Positions 26,564 through 34,624 of a stretch of DNA of 64,000 nucleotides are shown here, piece after piece. Location: NCBI RefSeq assembly GCF_039592695.1, contig NZ_JBBUTK010000001.1:992001-1056000 (forward strand). Reading direction: 5' to 3'. The position numbers and the translations under genes were made by a program. Source of the DNA: Flagellimonas_A sp039592695. GTDB taxonomy: Bacteria; Bacteroidota; Bacteroidia; Flavobacteriales; Flavobacteriaceae. The first letter of the stretch is position 1, and every line of letters begins with the position of its first letter. Under the pieces are notes generated by a model that was not told the origin of the DNA, did not search any database, and worked only from the letters and a program-made list of their open reading frames with translations.

Positions 26564-28969
26564 TTAAAATTTAAAATTGTAGGTTAGAGAAGGTACGATA
26601 CCGAAAATGGCGGTTCGGGTGGCTTCATTAGCCCCCGTTTCCAGATTTTGGCCAAACGAAATGGAAGCCGCATTCTTCCTGTGGTACAGGTTATAGACAC
26701 TCAACACCCATTCTCCCTTAAAGCGTTTGTTCTGATATTTTCTGGGTTTGAAGGTCACCGACGCATCCACACGATGGTAGGCGGGCAAACGATCCGAATT
26801 TCTGGGAGCGTAGCTCGCAATGGACAAGTCTTCATATTGATACTGCCCATTGGGATAGGTAACCGGCCTACCGGTCTGGAAGACCAAATTGGCACCAAAG
26901 CTCCATTGGTCATCCCATTTGTAGGAACCGGAGATAGAAACATCGTGGGTTCGGTCAAAAAAGGCATTGTACCAATCCCCATTATTGATGCCGGGCCCGC
27001 CTGCACTGCCTCCCAAAGTACGTTGTTCGGATTTTGAAAGCGTATAGGCAATCCATCCCGTTAAATCACCCTCGTTCTTGCGAAGCAAGAGTTCCAACCC
27101 ATAGGCCCGCATTTCACCGTTCAAGATTTCTGTTTCGATGGTGTTCTGGCCAATCAATTCCGACCCGTCGATGTAATCGATGCGGTTGTCCACCGTTTTG
27201 TAATAGGCCTCGACTTCCAAGGAATATTCCTTGTCCAAAAAGTTCCGGAAATACCCCAAGGCGTACTGGTTCGACAATTGCGGTTTGATGAACGGCCCAC
27301 TGGGCGTCCACACATCCAAGGGGGTGACCGATGAAGTGTTGCTCAACAGATGGATGTATTGTGCCGCTCTTGAAAATCCCGCCTTTATCGAAGAATCCTC
27401 ATTCAAGAGATAGGCCAATGAAACCCGAGGCTCGAAGTTGCCAAAGGTTTCAATGGCCTCACTTTTTGCGAAATCGGTTTCCCCGATGGCCTCCCCACGC
27501 TCGTAGATGCCCAAATCGGCATTATAAACCACAGGTTGCCCATTGACATATTCGGTAATCGGTTGCCCGCCCAATCGTGAAAAGGCACTATAACGAAGGC
27601 CATACTGCGCGGTCAACTTATCAGTGAGCTTGTGCTCCGCATTTATGTAAAGCCCACTTTCAAGCGCTCTTTTCTGGTCCAACGACAAGGGATTTACCGG
27701 TGAGGTCGGTGCCGTGGGCCGTACCTGCCCCGGATCAAAATCGTAATAGATTCCGTTCGCACCAAAATCCAATGAAAAGGTATCGTTCAGGTAATATTTC
27801 AAATCGTATTTCAGGTTGTAATTGGTGATGGACGATACCCATTCAAACTCATCTTGGTCAAACCTCAAATCGTAATCGTAACGGCTCGCAATGGCCGAAA
27901 GGTTAGAGAACAAGCGGTCGTTAAAAATATGGTTCCAACGCAGGTTGCCCGAGGCATTGCCGTAGCTGTTGTCAAAAAGGCCCCCAAAGTCAAAGGCATC
28001 GCGACCAAAGTAGCCTGACAAGAACAGTTTGTTGTTGCGGTTGATGCTGTAGTTAGTCTTTAGGTTTAGGTCATAGAAGGTAACGCTATTGTTTTCTCTC
28101 GCTGCTTTGAGTATCAAATCCACATAGGAGCGTCGGCCTGCGACCAAAAAGGAACCTTTGTCACCAAAAACAGGACCTTCTGCCGTCAAGCGACTTGAGA
28201 TGATTCCAATACCGCCCGTTAGGGCAAAGTTTTTGCTGTTCCCGTCTTTCTGGCGGATGTCCAATACCGACGAAACCCGACCCCCGAAGCGGGCTGGAAT
28301 GCCCCCTTTGTAGAGCTTTACATCTTTGATGGCATCGGCATTGAATACCGAAAAGAAGCCAAACATGTGCGAGGTGTTGTAGATAATGGCCTCATCAAGC
28401 AAGACCAAGTTTTGGTCCTGTGCACCGCCACGCACATGAAAGCCACCGGTACCCTCGCCGTTGTTCGTGACCCCGGGCAAAAGCTGTAGACTCTTTAGCA
28501 CATCTACCTCACCCAAGACCACAGGGGTCTGTTTGATGGTACCCACGTTCATCTTTACGACACTCATCTCAGGTTTGCGAAGGATGGCCCGTTCGGGTTC
28601 GTCGGCCGTGACCACAACCTCTTGAAGTTCCGTGGAGAACTCAGCGATTTCCACATCTCGCTTGATGTCTTGGTTCAAGTTGATTTTGATGTTGACATCA
28701 TTGAAACCCATGTAGGAGATATTGAGCACATACTCCCCTTCTGGGGCGGTGATGGAATAAAACCCATATTCGTTGGTGACCCCGCCAATGGTGGTGCCCG
28801 TGAGGAATACGGAGGCCCCAAAAAGGGTCTCGCCATTACTTTTGTCGGTAATGGTACCGCTGATGGTGTGGCTGGTCTGGCCCATGGCCAGCATACAGCC
28901 CAAAAAATAAGCCCAAAGCAACCAAACCGTGGTTTTGATTGCCGGGCTCACAGCTTTCTTTTTGTTCAT
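26564..28969 (-). CDS. TonB-dependent outer-membrane receptor with CarboxypepD-like domain
   Basis: 801 residues. A signal peptide is followed by a carboxypeptidase-regulatory-like domain (SGTITDKSNGETLFGASVFL), then a plug with VLKSLQLLPGVTNNGEGTGGFHVRGGAQDQNLVLLDEAIIYN, then a 22-strand type barrel ending in aromatic SLTYNFKF. Partner of the DUF4249 lipoprotein. There is no SusC-type TonB-box extension or N-terminal anti-sigma-interacting domain, so it is a transporter rather than a signalling transducer. A probable ECF promoter lies 39-68 bases ahead of its ATG. Ligand unknown. Confidence 0.93.
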   Translation of the reverse strand: MNKKKAVSPAIKTTVWLLWAYFLGCMLAMGQTSHTISGTITDKSNGETLFGASVFLTGTTIGGVTNEYGFYSITAPEGEYVLNISYMGFNDVNIKINLNQDIKRDVEIAEFSTELQEVVVTADEPERAILRKPEMSVVKMNVGTIKQTPVVLGEVDVLKSLQLLPGVTNNGEGTGGFHVRGGAQDQNLVLLDEAIIYNTSHMFGFFSVFNADAIKDVKLYKGGIPARFGGRVSSVLDIRQKDGNSKNFALTGGIGIISSRLTAEGPVFGDKGSFLVAGRRSYVDLILKAARENNSVTFYDLNLKTNYSINRNNKLFLSGYFGRDAFDFGGLFDNSYGNASGNLRWNHIFNDRLFSNLSAIASRYDYDLRFDQDEFEWVSSITNYNLKYDLKYYLNDTFSLDFGANGIYYDFDPGQVRPTAPTSPVNPLSLDQKRALESGLYINAEHKLTDKLTAQYGLRYSAFSRLGGQPITEYVNGQPVVYNADLGIYERGEAIGETDFAKSEAIETFGNFEPRVSLAYLLNEDSSIKAGFSRAAQYIHLLSNTSSVTPLDVWTPSGPFIKPQLSNQYALGYFRNFLDKEYSLEVEAYYKTVDNRIDYIDGSELIGQNTIETEILNGEMRAYGLELLLRKNEGDLTGWIAYTLSKSEQRTLGGSAGGPGINNGDWYNAFFDRTHDVSISGSYKWDDQWSFGANLVFQTGRPVTYPNGQYQYEDLSIASYAPRNSDRLPAYHRVDASVTFKPRKYQNKRFKGEWVLSVYNLYHRKNAASISFGQNLETGANEATRTAIFGIVPSLTYNFKF

Positions 28970-29007
28970 TTTTTGATTTTTGATGGTTGTAAAATTGTTT
29001 ATATCAC

Positions 29008-29037
29008 CAGAGACAAATCAAAAAAGGAAGGGTTGCA
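29008..29037 (-). promoter_or_regulatory. Putative ECF-sigma promoter of the TonB receptor operon
   Basis: On the minus strand TGCAACC is separated by exactly 16 bases from GTCTCTG. The same two blocks with the same spacing stand ahead of the sigma gene (31505) and the barrel gene (33727). Confidence 0.65.
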
Positions 29038-29126
29038 TGTCGGAAGTTATTATTAGAATAAGGATTTTGAAATACCGTGAATTATCACCTAAATATTAGC
29101 TTTGTTGAAGCGCTAATAATTATGTT

Positions 29127-30020
29127 TTGTCAATTTCAAGAAGGCATCACTATATACCAAAGTTTTTAATACAAGGATTTGCAGGAGATGACGGAAAGTT
29201 AGCAGTTTTCGATCGTCAAAAAAATTTACTGAATCCAAGTAGAAAATACCCAAAGCAAGTTTTTTACGAATGGAATAGAAATCTATTTTTTGTTAATGGG
29301 AAAGAAACAGATTTCATAGAAGAGCTATTTTCAAAAATTGAAAGTCGCTTTGCACCAGCATACCATCGAATTATTTCAAAAGAAAAAAATCCTGAAAACC
29401 CATATTTTGATCATTTTCATTTGATTCATTATTTAGGCATATTATTTAATAGTTTGCCCTTAAACGATGAAAAGATTACAGAACTAGTTCAAAAATCAAC
29501 TTTTGAAGATTTTGCCTTTCAAATTCGAAATAAAGATGGTTCTGAAATTCCAGAACATAAAAAGAAAGAGATTTTAAAGAGATTCCGACAAGAGCCTGCA
29601 TTCACACAAGCTATCAAAAGTTGGAAGGGAATCACCGATTATTTGAAATTAGACATAGTAAAATTTTCTCAATTCTGTAAAGTTTATCATGCTGCAAGCG
29701 AGGTTCAACTCCATTTACTTGGTGATAATCCTTTTCTACTAAAGAATGAAAGGGTTTCAGCGGTATATGAATCGGAATTTATTTTTCCTTTATCAAAAGG
29801 AGTAACTTTCTATCACTACTTTGGAAAGGAATTAAAATCAATTTCTGCTGAAAATCGAATAAAAGTTGACATTTTAATTTTTCTACAATCAAATAAATTA
29901 GTCTGTAGCCCTGATTCATCCTACTTGTCTATGATTGCTAATATTGCTTCAAAATACGATTCCAAAGAAAAAATTATCAAGTTAAAGGAACTCATATTCA
30001 GAATTTTCGAAAACAACTAA
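29127..30020 (+). CDS. DUF4238 domain protein
   Basis: 297 residues. The opening SRRHHYIPKFLIQGFAGDDG and VFDRQ are diagnostic of DUF4238. Start is TTG at 29127: the nearby ATG at 29122 is out of frame and the conserved His-His-Tyr begins at once. The gene is visibly richer in A+T than its neighbours and stands alone between a divergent TonB operon and a convergent phosphatase, suggesting acquisition. Its function is not known; such genes are often found in variable, defence-rich loci, but no partner is present here. Confidence 0.82.
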   Translation: MSISRRHHYIPKFLIQGFAGDDGKLAVFDRQKNLLNPSRKYPKQVFYEWNRNLFFVNGKETDFIEELFSKIESRFAPAYHRIISKEKNPENPYFDHFHLIHYLGILFNSLPLNDEKITELVQKSTFEDFAFQIRNKDGSEIPEHKKKEILKRFRQEPAFTQAIKSWKGITDYLKLDIVKFSQFCKVYHAASEVQLHLLGDNPFLLKNERVSAVYESEFIFPLSKGVTFYHYFGKELKSISAENRIKVDILIFLQSNKLVCSPDSSYLSMIANIASKYDSKEKIIKLKELIFRIFENN

Positions 30021-30099
30021 TAAATCTTATAAAAGTTTTTTTACTAGATTTTAAAGCATCAATCTTCATGCAACCTTTACTTTTGCTGTTGTTCTAATT

Positions 30100-30975
30100 C
30101 TACTCCCACTCCACCTTTGCTGCCCTTATGTCTTCCCGAAACTTGGGGTTGGTCCACATGGCAGTAAGCATGTCATGCGCCAATACCCGGGCCGCCTCTT
30201 CATCACTGGGATAATGAATGCCCATAATTTCACGTGACTCCCCTATCTCATAGGCTAAATCCAAAAACTGTTGCCGTTTTTCGGGCAGCAATTCACTCCA
30301 TACAAAGGCCTGGATATAGGCCCAAAGGGTATGTCCGCTGGCAAAGGAGGGCGAACCCATGATGGCCAGGGGTTGTAGTTTGGGTTCCAACACATAGGGG
30401 CGGGCACGCAATAAATGATATTTTACGGTAAACTCCATAATGCGCATGTCTTTGGTCACCCCTTGCAACAACTTAAAGGTAGCAGGGTAATTTTCTTCAG
30501 TGCAGTGTACGCCCAACATCTCCCTACCCTCGAACATTAAATCCTTCACATTTTTTTCATACCGTTCATGGTCTTTTTTGACGTTCATGTGGGGCCAATA
30601 GCCGATGGGTGCTAAAACTTTTGAGGTACGATGTACTTGTTCGGGGGTACGCTTTTGCTGCCATTCCAATAGAAAGTCCAGCTCGGCTCGAGTCTGGTCA
30701 GAACTGTTCGCGGGAAAAGCCATTTCATTTTTTAGTTCCTCTATTTGAACTTGAGTCAAATAGGCCGGGGCCATCAGGGTGTACGACAAGGCCACCGAAT
30801 TGTATTGGTCGGGCGTAAAAGAAAGCGCGTCAAGCTCACTACGCTGTGGGTTGGGCTGAGCATCGAGTTTTTGCAGTTCAGCATAATGGTTTTTGGCGGG
30901 TTCCAGAGGATGCAGGGATTGGGCATAGCTATAACCAGTCGCTACAAGTGTTAAAAGAAGGAGTGTTTTTTGCAT
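30100..30975 (-). CDS. Exported PAP2-family acid phosphatase
   Basis: 291 residues. A signal peptide ending at GYSYAQ precedes a helical N-terminal half and the three PAP2 motifs: KYHLLRARPYV (KxxxxxxRP), SPSFASGHTLW (PSxSGH-like) and SREIMGIHYPSDEEAARVLA (SRxxxxxHxxxD). The family hydrolyses phosphomonoesters, or uses vanadate as a haloperoxidase; class A nonspecific phosphatase is more likely at this size. Periplasmic. The gene is preceded by a candidate operator that matches one ahead of the neighbouring ArsR-type gene. Confidence 0.9.
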   Translation of the reverse strand: MQKTLLLLTLVATGYSYAQSLHPLEPAKNHYAELQKLDAQPNPQRSELDALSFTPDQYNSVALSYTLMAPAYLTQVQIEELKNEMAFPANSSDQTRAELDFLLEWQQKRTPEQVHRTSKVLAPIGYWPHMNVKKDHERYEKNVKDLMFEGREMLGVHCTEENYPATFKLLQGVTKDMRIMEFTVKYHLLRARPYVLEPKLQPLAIMGSPSFASGHTLWAYIQAFVWSELLPEKRQQFLDLAYEIGESREIMGIHYPSDEEAARVLAHDMLTAMWTNPKFREDIRAAKVEWE

Positions 30976-30996
30976 GAAATCAGTCTTTTAATTCTT

Positions 30997-31026
30997 TAAA
31001 TCGTCTATTTACGATATACGAATCTA
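30997..31026. promoter_or_regulatory. Candidate ArsR-type operator upstream of the PAP2 gene
   Basis: TAAATCGT, 13 bases, then ACGAATCTA: an imperfect inverted repeat (ATCGT / ACGA) 22 bases ahead of the phosphatase ATG. The same arrangement stands at 31404-31434. Confidence 0.55.
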
Positions 31027-31065
31027 ATAAATGAAATGAATCCCGTAAAACATTTTAGGAAATCA

Positions 31066-31401
31066 TTATGAGCCGTTCAATGAACCCACGGTTGCTGCAA
31101 ACTTTTGTAACAGGTCGTAGTTCAATTCGTAATGGGTAAACTTATCGTGCTGTTCGGTAAGAAAGAGTCCTGCTTCCTTTAAAATTTTGACATGTTGTGA
31201 GATGGTGGACTGTGAATAATCGAATAGCTCCACCAAATCTTTGTTACAGGTCACATTGTCCACTCCCCGCCCATTGTTCTTTTCCGATAGGTAACGCACC
31301 AAGCCCACACGTACCGGATGGGCCAGGGCGTCCGCAATTTTGGCCACCTCAAAATCCATATCGTTGATGTATTTGCTGGAGATTTCGGTACGTATGCGCA
31401 T
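31066..31401 (-). CDS. ArsR-type winged-helix transcriptional regulator
   Basis: 111 residues. IADALAHPVRVGLVRYLSE opens a winged helix; VELFDYSQSTISQHVKILKEAGLFL is the recognition helix region; QHDKFTHYELNYDLL is the wing. There is no ELCVCDL-type metal-binding cysteine pair in the recognition helix, so it is probably not an arsenic sensor. Two cysteines are absent apart from one in NVTCNKDL, which could be a redox or metal ligand. It lies just upstream of the PAP2 phosphatase gene on the same strand; matching operator-like sites precede both genes. Confidence 0.88.
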   Translation of the reverse strand: MRIRTEISSKYINDMDFEVAKIADALAHPVRVGLVRYLSEKNNGRGVDNVTCNKDLVELFDYSQSTISQHVKILKEAGLFLTEQHDKFTHYELNYDLLQKFAATVGSLNGS

Positions 31402-31403
31402 CT

Positions 31404-31434
31404 TAAATCGTTTATTACAAATGTACGATTCTTA
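31404..31434. promoter_or_regulatory. Candidate ArsR-type operator upstream of its own gene
   Basis: TAAATCGT, 13 bases, ACGATTCTTA, beginning 3 bases before the regulator ATG. It aligns base by base with 30997-31026, including the spacer length. Confidence 0.6.
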
Positions 31435-31435
31435 G

Positions 31436-31500
31436 ATTTCTCGTTCGTCCTTTGACAGTGCCTCGTACTTCATACTTCCCACTTCAAACTTTTTTTCCCT
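31436..31500. repeat. Degenerate pyrimidine-rich repeat tract
   Basis: Words such as CTCGTACTTCATACTTCCCA belong to the same family as the tracts at 22296 and 23700. The tract ends directly before the sigma promoter. Confidence 0.5.
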
Positions 31501-31504
31501 TTAG

Positions 31505-31534
31505 TGCAACCCTTTACTTTTGTGCTTGTCTTTG
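31505..31534 (+). promoter_or_regulatory. Putative autoregulated ECF-sigma promoter
   Basis: TGCAACC, 16 bases, GTCTTTG. The second block ends 29 bases before the sigma gene start, giving a 5' leader of about 20-25 bases. Confidence 0.68.
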
Positions 31535-31563
31535 ATTAGAGATAAGGCATCAACCGAAACCTT

Positions 31564-32103
31564 TTGGAAACCGACATCCGCTTTACACATCAAACCCTGG
31601 TTGAGCAATGCAAAACCGGCAACAGCAGTTCGCAATACGAGCTGTACAGCCTGTATGTAGATGCCATGTACAACGTGGGGCTTCGGTTTTTGGGCAATAA
31701 GGAAGATGCCGAAGACATTGTGCAAGACAGTTTTGTCGATGCCTTTAAAAAACTGCACAGCTTTAAATACGAAAGCAGTTTTGGGGCTTGGCTCAAGCGC
31801 ATTGTCATCAACAAGAGCATCAACCACCTTAAGGCCAAACGGGTGCCCGTGGTGCCGATGGAGGCACACGAGTTTCATCTCGCTGATGAAGCACCTGTTG
31901 AGGCCGAAGCGGTGGATCTTAAAAAAGTACAGTCGGGCATTGCACAACTGCCCGATGGGTACCGACAGATCATCAACCTGTACCTGATTGAGGGGTACGA
32001 CCATGTGGAGATTGCGGAAATACTGGGCATTTCGACCAGTACTTCAAAATCGCAATACCATCGTGCCAAGAAAAAATTATTGGAAATCATAAGCGAATTG
32101 TAA
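31564..32103 (+). CDS. ECF-type RNA polymerase sigma-70 factor
   Basis: 179 residues with only regions 2 and 4. Region 2 has YNVGLRFLGNKEDAEDIVQDSFVDAFKKL and region 4 has LPDGYRQIINLYLIEGYDHVEIAEILGIS followed by SKSQYHRAKKKL. The start is TTG at 31564: an in-frame stop lies 21 bases upstream and no ATG is available. The stop codon overlaps the ATG of the anti-sigma-like gene (TAATGG), so the pair is translationally coupled. Likely controls itself, the DUF4097 operon, the beta-barrel gene and the TonB operon, given the shared promoter motif. Confidence 0.92.
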   Translation: METDIRFTHQTLVEQCKTGNSSSQYELYSLYVDAMYNVGLRFLGNKEDAEDIVQDSFVDAFKKLHSFKYESSFGAWLKRIVINKSINHLKAKRVPVVPMEAHEFHLADEAPVEAEAVDLKKVQSGIAQLPDGYRQIINLYLIEGYDHVEIAEILGISTSTSKSQYHRAKKKLLEIISEL

Positions 32104-32642
32104 TGGACAATTTTGAAAAACATATTCGAGAGAATGCCGCCCAGTTTGATACGCAGAAGGCTGACCGCGCCAAACTGTGGGCCAATATCTCGGCAGAGTT
32201 ACAGAAAGAAGAGCCCAAAGTTATCCCCCTTTGGAAACAACCGATGCTTCGCATTGCCGCCAGTGTGGTGCTGTTGTTGGGTATTGCCAGTTTTATTGGC
32301 CTCTCCATTTATAGGGGCGGCACGGCCGAGACGCAATATGTTTCCAAAGAACTGTTGGAAATCGATATGCACTATCAAAATTTGGTCTCCTACCAAGTAC
32401 AATTGGTGCAGAGCAATCCGAACCTCACTGAAGAAGATAAAGCCGAGTTTTTGTCCTTTATGGATGAACTCGATGCCGAATACGAGACCCTTCGCGAAGA
32501 AATGCGAAAGAACCTTGACAATGAGCGGGTGTTGGAGGCCATTGTGGCGAACTACAAAAAGCGTATTGAGCTCATTGAGAATTTATTGAAACAGATAAAC
32601 GATGCTAAAAAACCCGATGAAGATTATGGTTACACGTTATAA
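32103..32642 (+). CDS. Putative membrane-bound anti-sigma factor
   Basis: 179 residues. A charged cytoplasmic N-terminus of about 50 residues (FEKHIRENAAQFDTQKADRAKLW) precedes one membrane span (RIAASVVLLLGIASFIGLSIY) and a coiled-coil-prone outer part (EFLSFMDELDAEYETLREEM). There is no zinc-binding HxxxCxxC motif, so it is not the classic ZAS type. The position after the sigma gene and the topology make it the probable anti-sigma. It overlaps the next gene. Confidence 0.78.
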   Translation: MDNFEKHIRENAAQFDTQKADRAKLWANISAELQKEEPKVIPLWKQPMLRIAASVVLLLGIASFIGLSIYRGGTAETQYVSKELLEIDMHYQNLVSYQVQLVQSNPNLTEEDKAEFLSFMDELDAEYETLREEMRKNLDNERVLEAIVANYKKRIELIENLLKQINDAKKPDEDYGYTL

Positions 32643-33711
32643 AATTATCCTGTGGATGGCCGTGGCGCTATGCACGGTACACGTTGGTACCGCACAGGAA
32701 AGGGTATCCAAAACCATTGAAAAGAGTTTTCCACTCACCAATAATGGCGAGCTACAACTGGAAAACAAATATGGCAACATCACTCTGACGGGATGGGAAC
32801 AGAACAAAGTTTCCGTCAAAATAGAAATCAAGGTGAACCACCGCAAACGGAATAATGCCAAAGACTTGTTGGGCCGTATCAATCCCGATATCAAGTCGAG
32901 CAGTGGGTATGTTTCCATTATCTCTGAAATTGCCAACAAGAATACGGGATGGTTCGCCGATTTCTTCAACCGCACCAATCCCATTGATTCCGACCGCAGC
33001 CATGTGCAGATAGATTATGAGGTGTTCTTACCCAAAAAAGCGAAGCTTAAGGTCACCAACCGCTTCGGCGATGTCTTTATTGAGGATTGGAACGGCGAAT
33101 TGAACACTTTAATTGAACATGGTGACCTTTGGTTGGGCGAAGATTTGAACAAAGCGGATATTATCCTAAAATTTGGTAAGGTCAGGGCGCGGAACCTGAA
33201 TTATGCCAGTCTGAACCTTAAAAATGGGGAGCTGGACATGCAGAACGCCAAAAGCCTGCGCTTGAACGGCGATGGTACTGAAATGAAAATCAATGCCATC
33301 AATTCCCTTGAAATATATTCCAACAAAGATGATATTGCCATCTCAGAAGTGGGCACTCTCTACGGAAATCTAAAATTCAGTACGCTGAATCTGGATAGCT
33401 TAACCCAAGATGTGGACTTAACCCTAAAAATCGCTGATTTTCGAGTACAGCGCATTATAAATCCGTCTGCGGAAATCTCCATAGAACAAGAATCTTCGGA
33501 CATCACCTTGTCGGTTTCCAATTTTTCACATCGTTTTAGTGCGACATTGGAGCAAGGTGTCGTGCGATTGCCGAAGACTTTCGAGAACGTAAACTCCACC
33601 GTATTGGATAAAAGCCGTAGGCTTCGTGAAATCAAAGCCAGTTATGGTCGGGGGCAACAAGGCAGCATTTCCATCAATGGGCTTAAGGGAATTGTAACAA
33701 TAAACGATTAA
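32617..33711 (+). CDS. Exported DUF4097-type beta-strand repeat protein
   Basis: 364 residues from ATG 32617, chosen because it leads into a signal peptide (IILWMAVALCTVHVGTAQ); ATGs at 32602 and 32626 are also possible. The mature protein starts as DUF4097/GIN-type adhesin heads do (SFPLTNNGELQLENKYGNITLTG) and continues as a right-handed beta-helix-like array (LKVTNRFGDVFIEDWNGELN). It overlaps the anti-sigma gene and is the third gene of the sigma operon. A cell-surface stress or adhesion role is plausible but unproven. Confidence 0.8.
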   Translation: MKIMVTRYKIILWMAVALCTVHVGTAQERVSKTIEKSFPLTNNGELQLENKYGNITLTGWEQNKVSVKIEIKVNHRKRNNAKDLLGRINPDIKSSSGYVSIISEIANKNTGWFADFFNRTNPIDSDRSHVQIDYEVFLPKKAKLKVTNRFGDVFIEDWNGELNTLIEHGDLWLGEDLNKADIILKFGKVRARNLNYASLNLKNGELDMQNAKSLRLNGDGTEMKINAINSLEIYSNKDDIAISEVGTLYGNLKFSTLNLDSLTQDVDLTLKIADFRVQRIINPSAEISIEQESSDITLSVSNFSHRFSATLEQGVVRLPKTFENVNSTVLDKSRRLREIKASYGRGQQGSISINGLKGIVTIND

Positions 33712-33726
33712 AAAAGTCAAAAAAGA

Positions 33727-33756
33727 TGCAACCCTTTAGAAATTCAATTGTCTTTA
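33727..33756 (+). promoter_or_regulatory. Putative ECF-sigma promoter of the beta-barrel gene
   Basis: TGCAACC, 16 bases, GTCTTTA, 50 bases ahead of the ATG at 33806. Spacing is identical to the promoters at 31505 and 29037. Confidence 0.66.
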
Positions 33757-33805
33757 GAAAAAATCCACCTGTACATCGGGAAATCAATCAAAAAAACCTA
33801 TCAAA

Positions 33806-34471
33806 ATGAACAATCAAAAATCAATTTTACTTTTATTTCTTTTCCTATCTACCCTAGTGCTCAAGGCCCAAGATGATGAAGATGAGTTCATCTTATTCAA
33901 TGACAGAAGAAATGTCGTACATGGTGTCTATTTAGGGTTTACCATGGGATACGGGGAAATCGATGGACAAGATACATACATGGGTGGATTAAAGCTCGCC
34001 TATGTGGCAAATCGGCAATTGGAAATAGGATTTGTCGGTAAGTTTTTATACTCTGAGCAAGATATCTTTAACCCAAGGTCGGGTACAAATGACGATTTAT
34101 TCGCTGCCTATGGCGGGCTGCACCTAGAACCCATACTTTTTGGAAAATCTAAGGTAAGCCTCTCTTTTCCTCTACTCATTGGGGCAGGTGCCGTGGGTTA
34201 TATCGATAGAGATGCCGTTCGCAATGATGTGGATGTTGATATTAACGATGATGATGTCGATGCCGTATTTGTTTTGGAACCGGGTGTAAGTGCCTTGTTC
34301 AATATCAACCGATTTGTGCAATTGGAAACGGGAGTAAAGTATCGCTTTTCAAGCCAAATTGAACTGACGGACAGTCCTGTTGACAGAATCAATGGCTTCT
34401 CAGCAGAAATAGGCATAAAACTTGGCATCTTCAATATGGGCCGAAACCGTTATAAAAAACAGTTGGACTGA
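33806..34471 (+). CDS. Small outer-membrane beta-barrel-like exported protein
   Basis: 221 residues. A signal peptide (LLLFLFLSTLVLKAQ) is followed by an acidic stretch and alternating amphipathic strands (GVYLGFTMGYGEIDG, LKLAYVANRQLEIGFVGKFL, FVQLETGVKYRFSS), ending GIKLGIFNMG, typical of a small eight-stranded barrel. A DVDINDDDVDA loop might bind calcium. Likely a member of the adjacent ECF regulon. Its stop overlaps a 46-codon ORF (ATGA). Confidence 0.75.
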   Translation: MNNQKSILLLFLFLSTLVLKAQDDEDEFILFNDRRNVVHGVYLGFTMGYGEIDGQDTYMGGLKLAYVANRQLEIGFVGKFLYSEQDIFNPRSGTNDDLFAAYGGLHLEPILFGKSKVSLSFPLLIGAGAVGYIDRDAVRNDVDVDINDDDVDAVFVLEPGVSALFNINRFVQLETGVKYRFSSQIELTDSPVDRINGFSAEIGIKLGIFNMGRNRYKKQLD

Positions 34472-34611
34472 TGGAAAAGAGCAAAAATTGTCTGAAGTAC
34501 ATTGAGACAAATCGAGTTTATACAAAAGACGAACAAGTGTTCACCAAAAATGAAGGTGAGGATTGGTTTCCTATTAAATTTAAATGGATTTCTGTGACCG
34601 CATCAAAATGA
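34471..34611 (+). CDS. Possible 46-residue protein coupled to the barrel gene
   Basis: An ATG overlaps the previous stop (TGATGG), giving MEKSKNCLKYIETNRVYTKD and ending ISVTASK. It is soluble, with one cysteine and several aromatic residues, and no family I recognise. The overlap is the main support; it could be chance. Confidence 0.3.
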   Translation: MEKSKNCLKYIETNRVYTKDEQVFTKNEGEDWFPIKFKWISVTASK

Positions 34612-34624
34612 TGTGGCCCTCTTT

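Noticed and set aside
30069..30098. A fourth TGCAACC motif on the plus strand
   Set aside because: The second block (GTTCTAA) is at spacer 15 and it points into the 3' end of the minus-strand phosphatase gene, so it is not a promoter of any visible gene.
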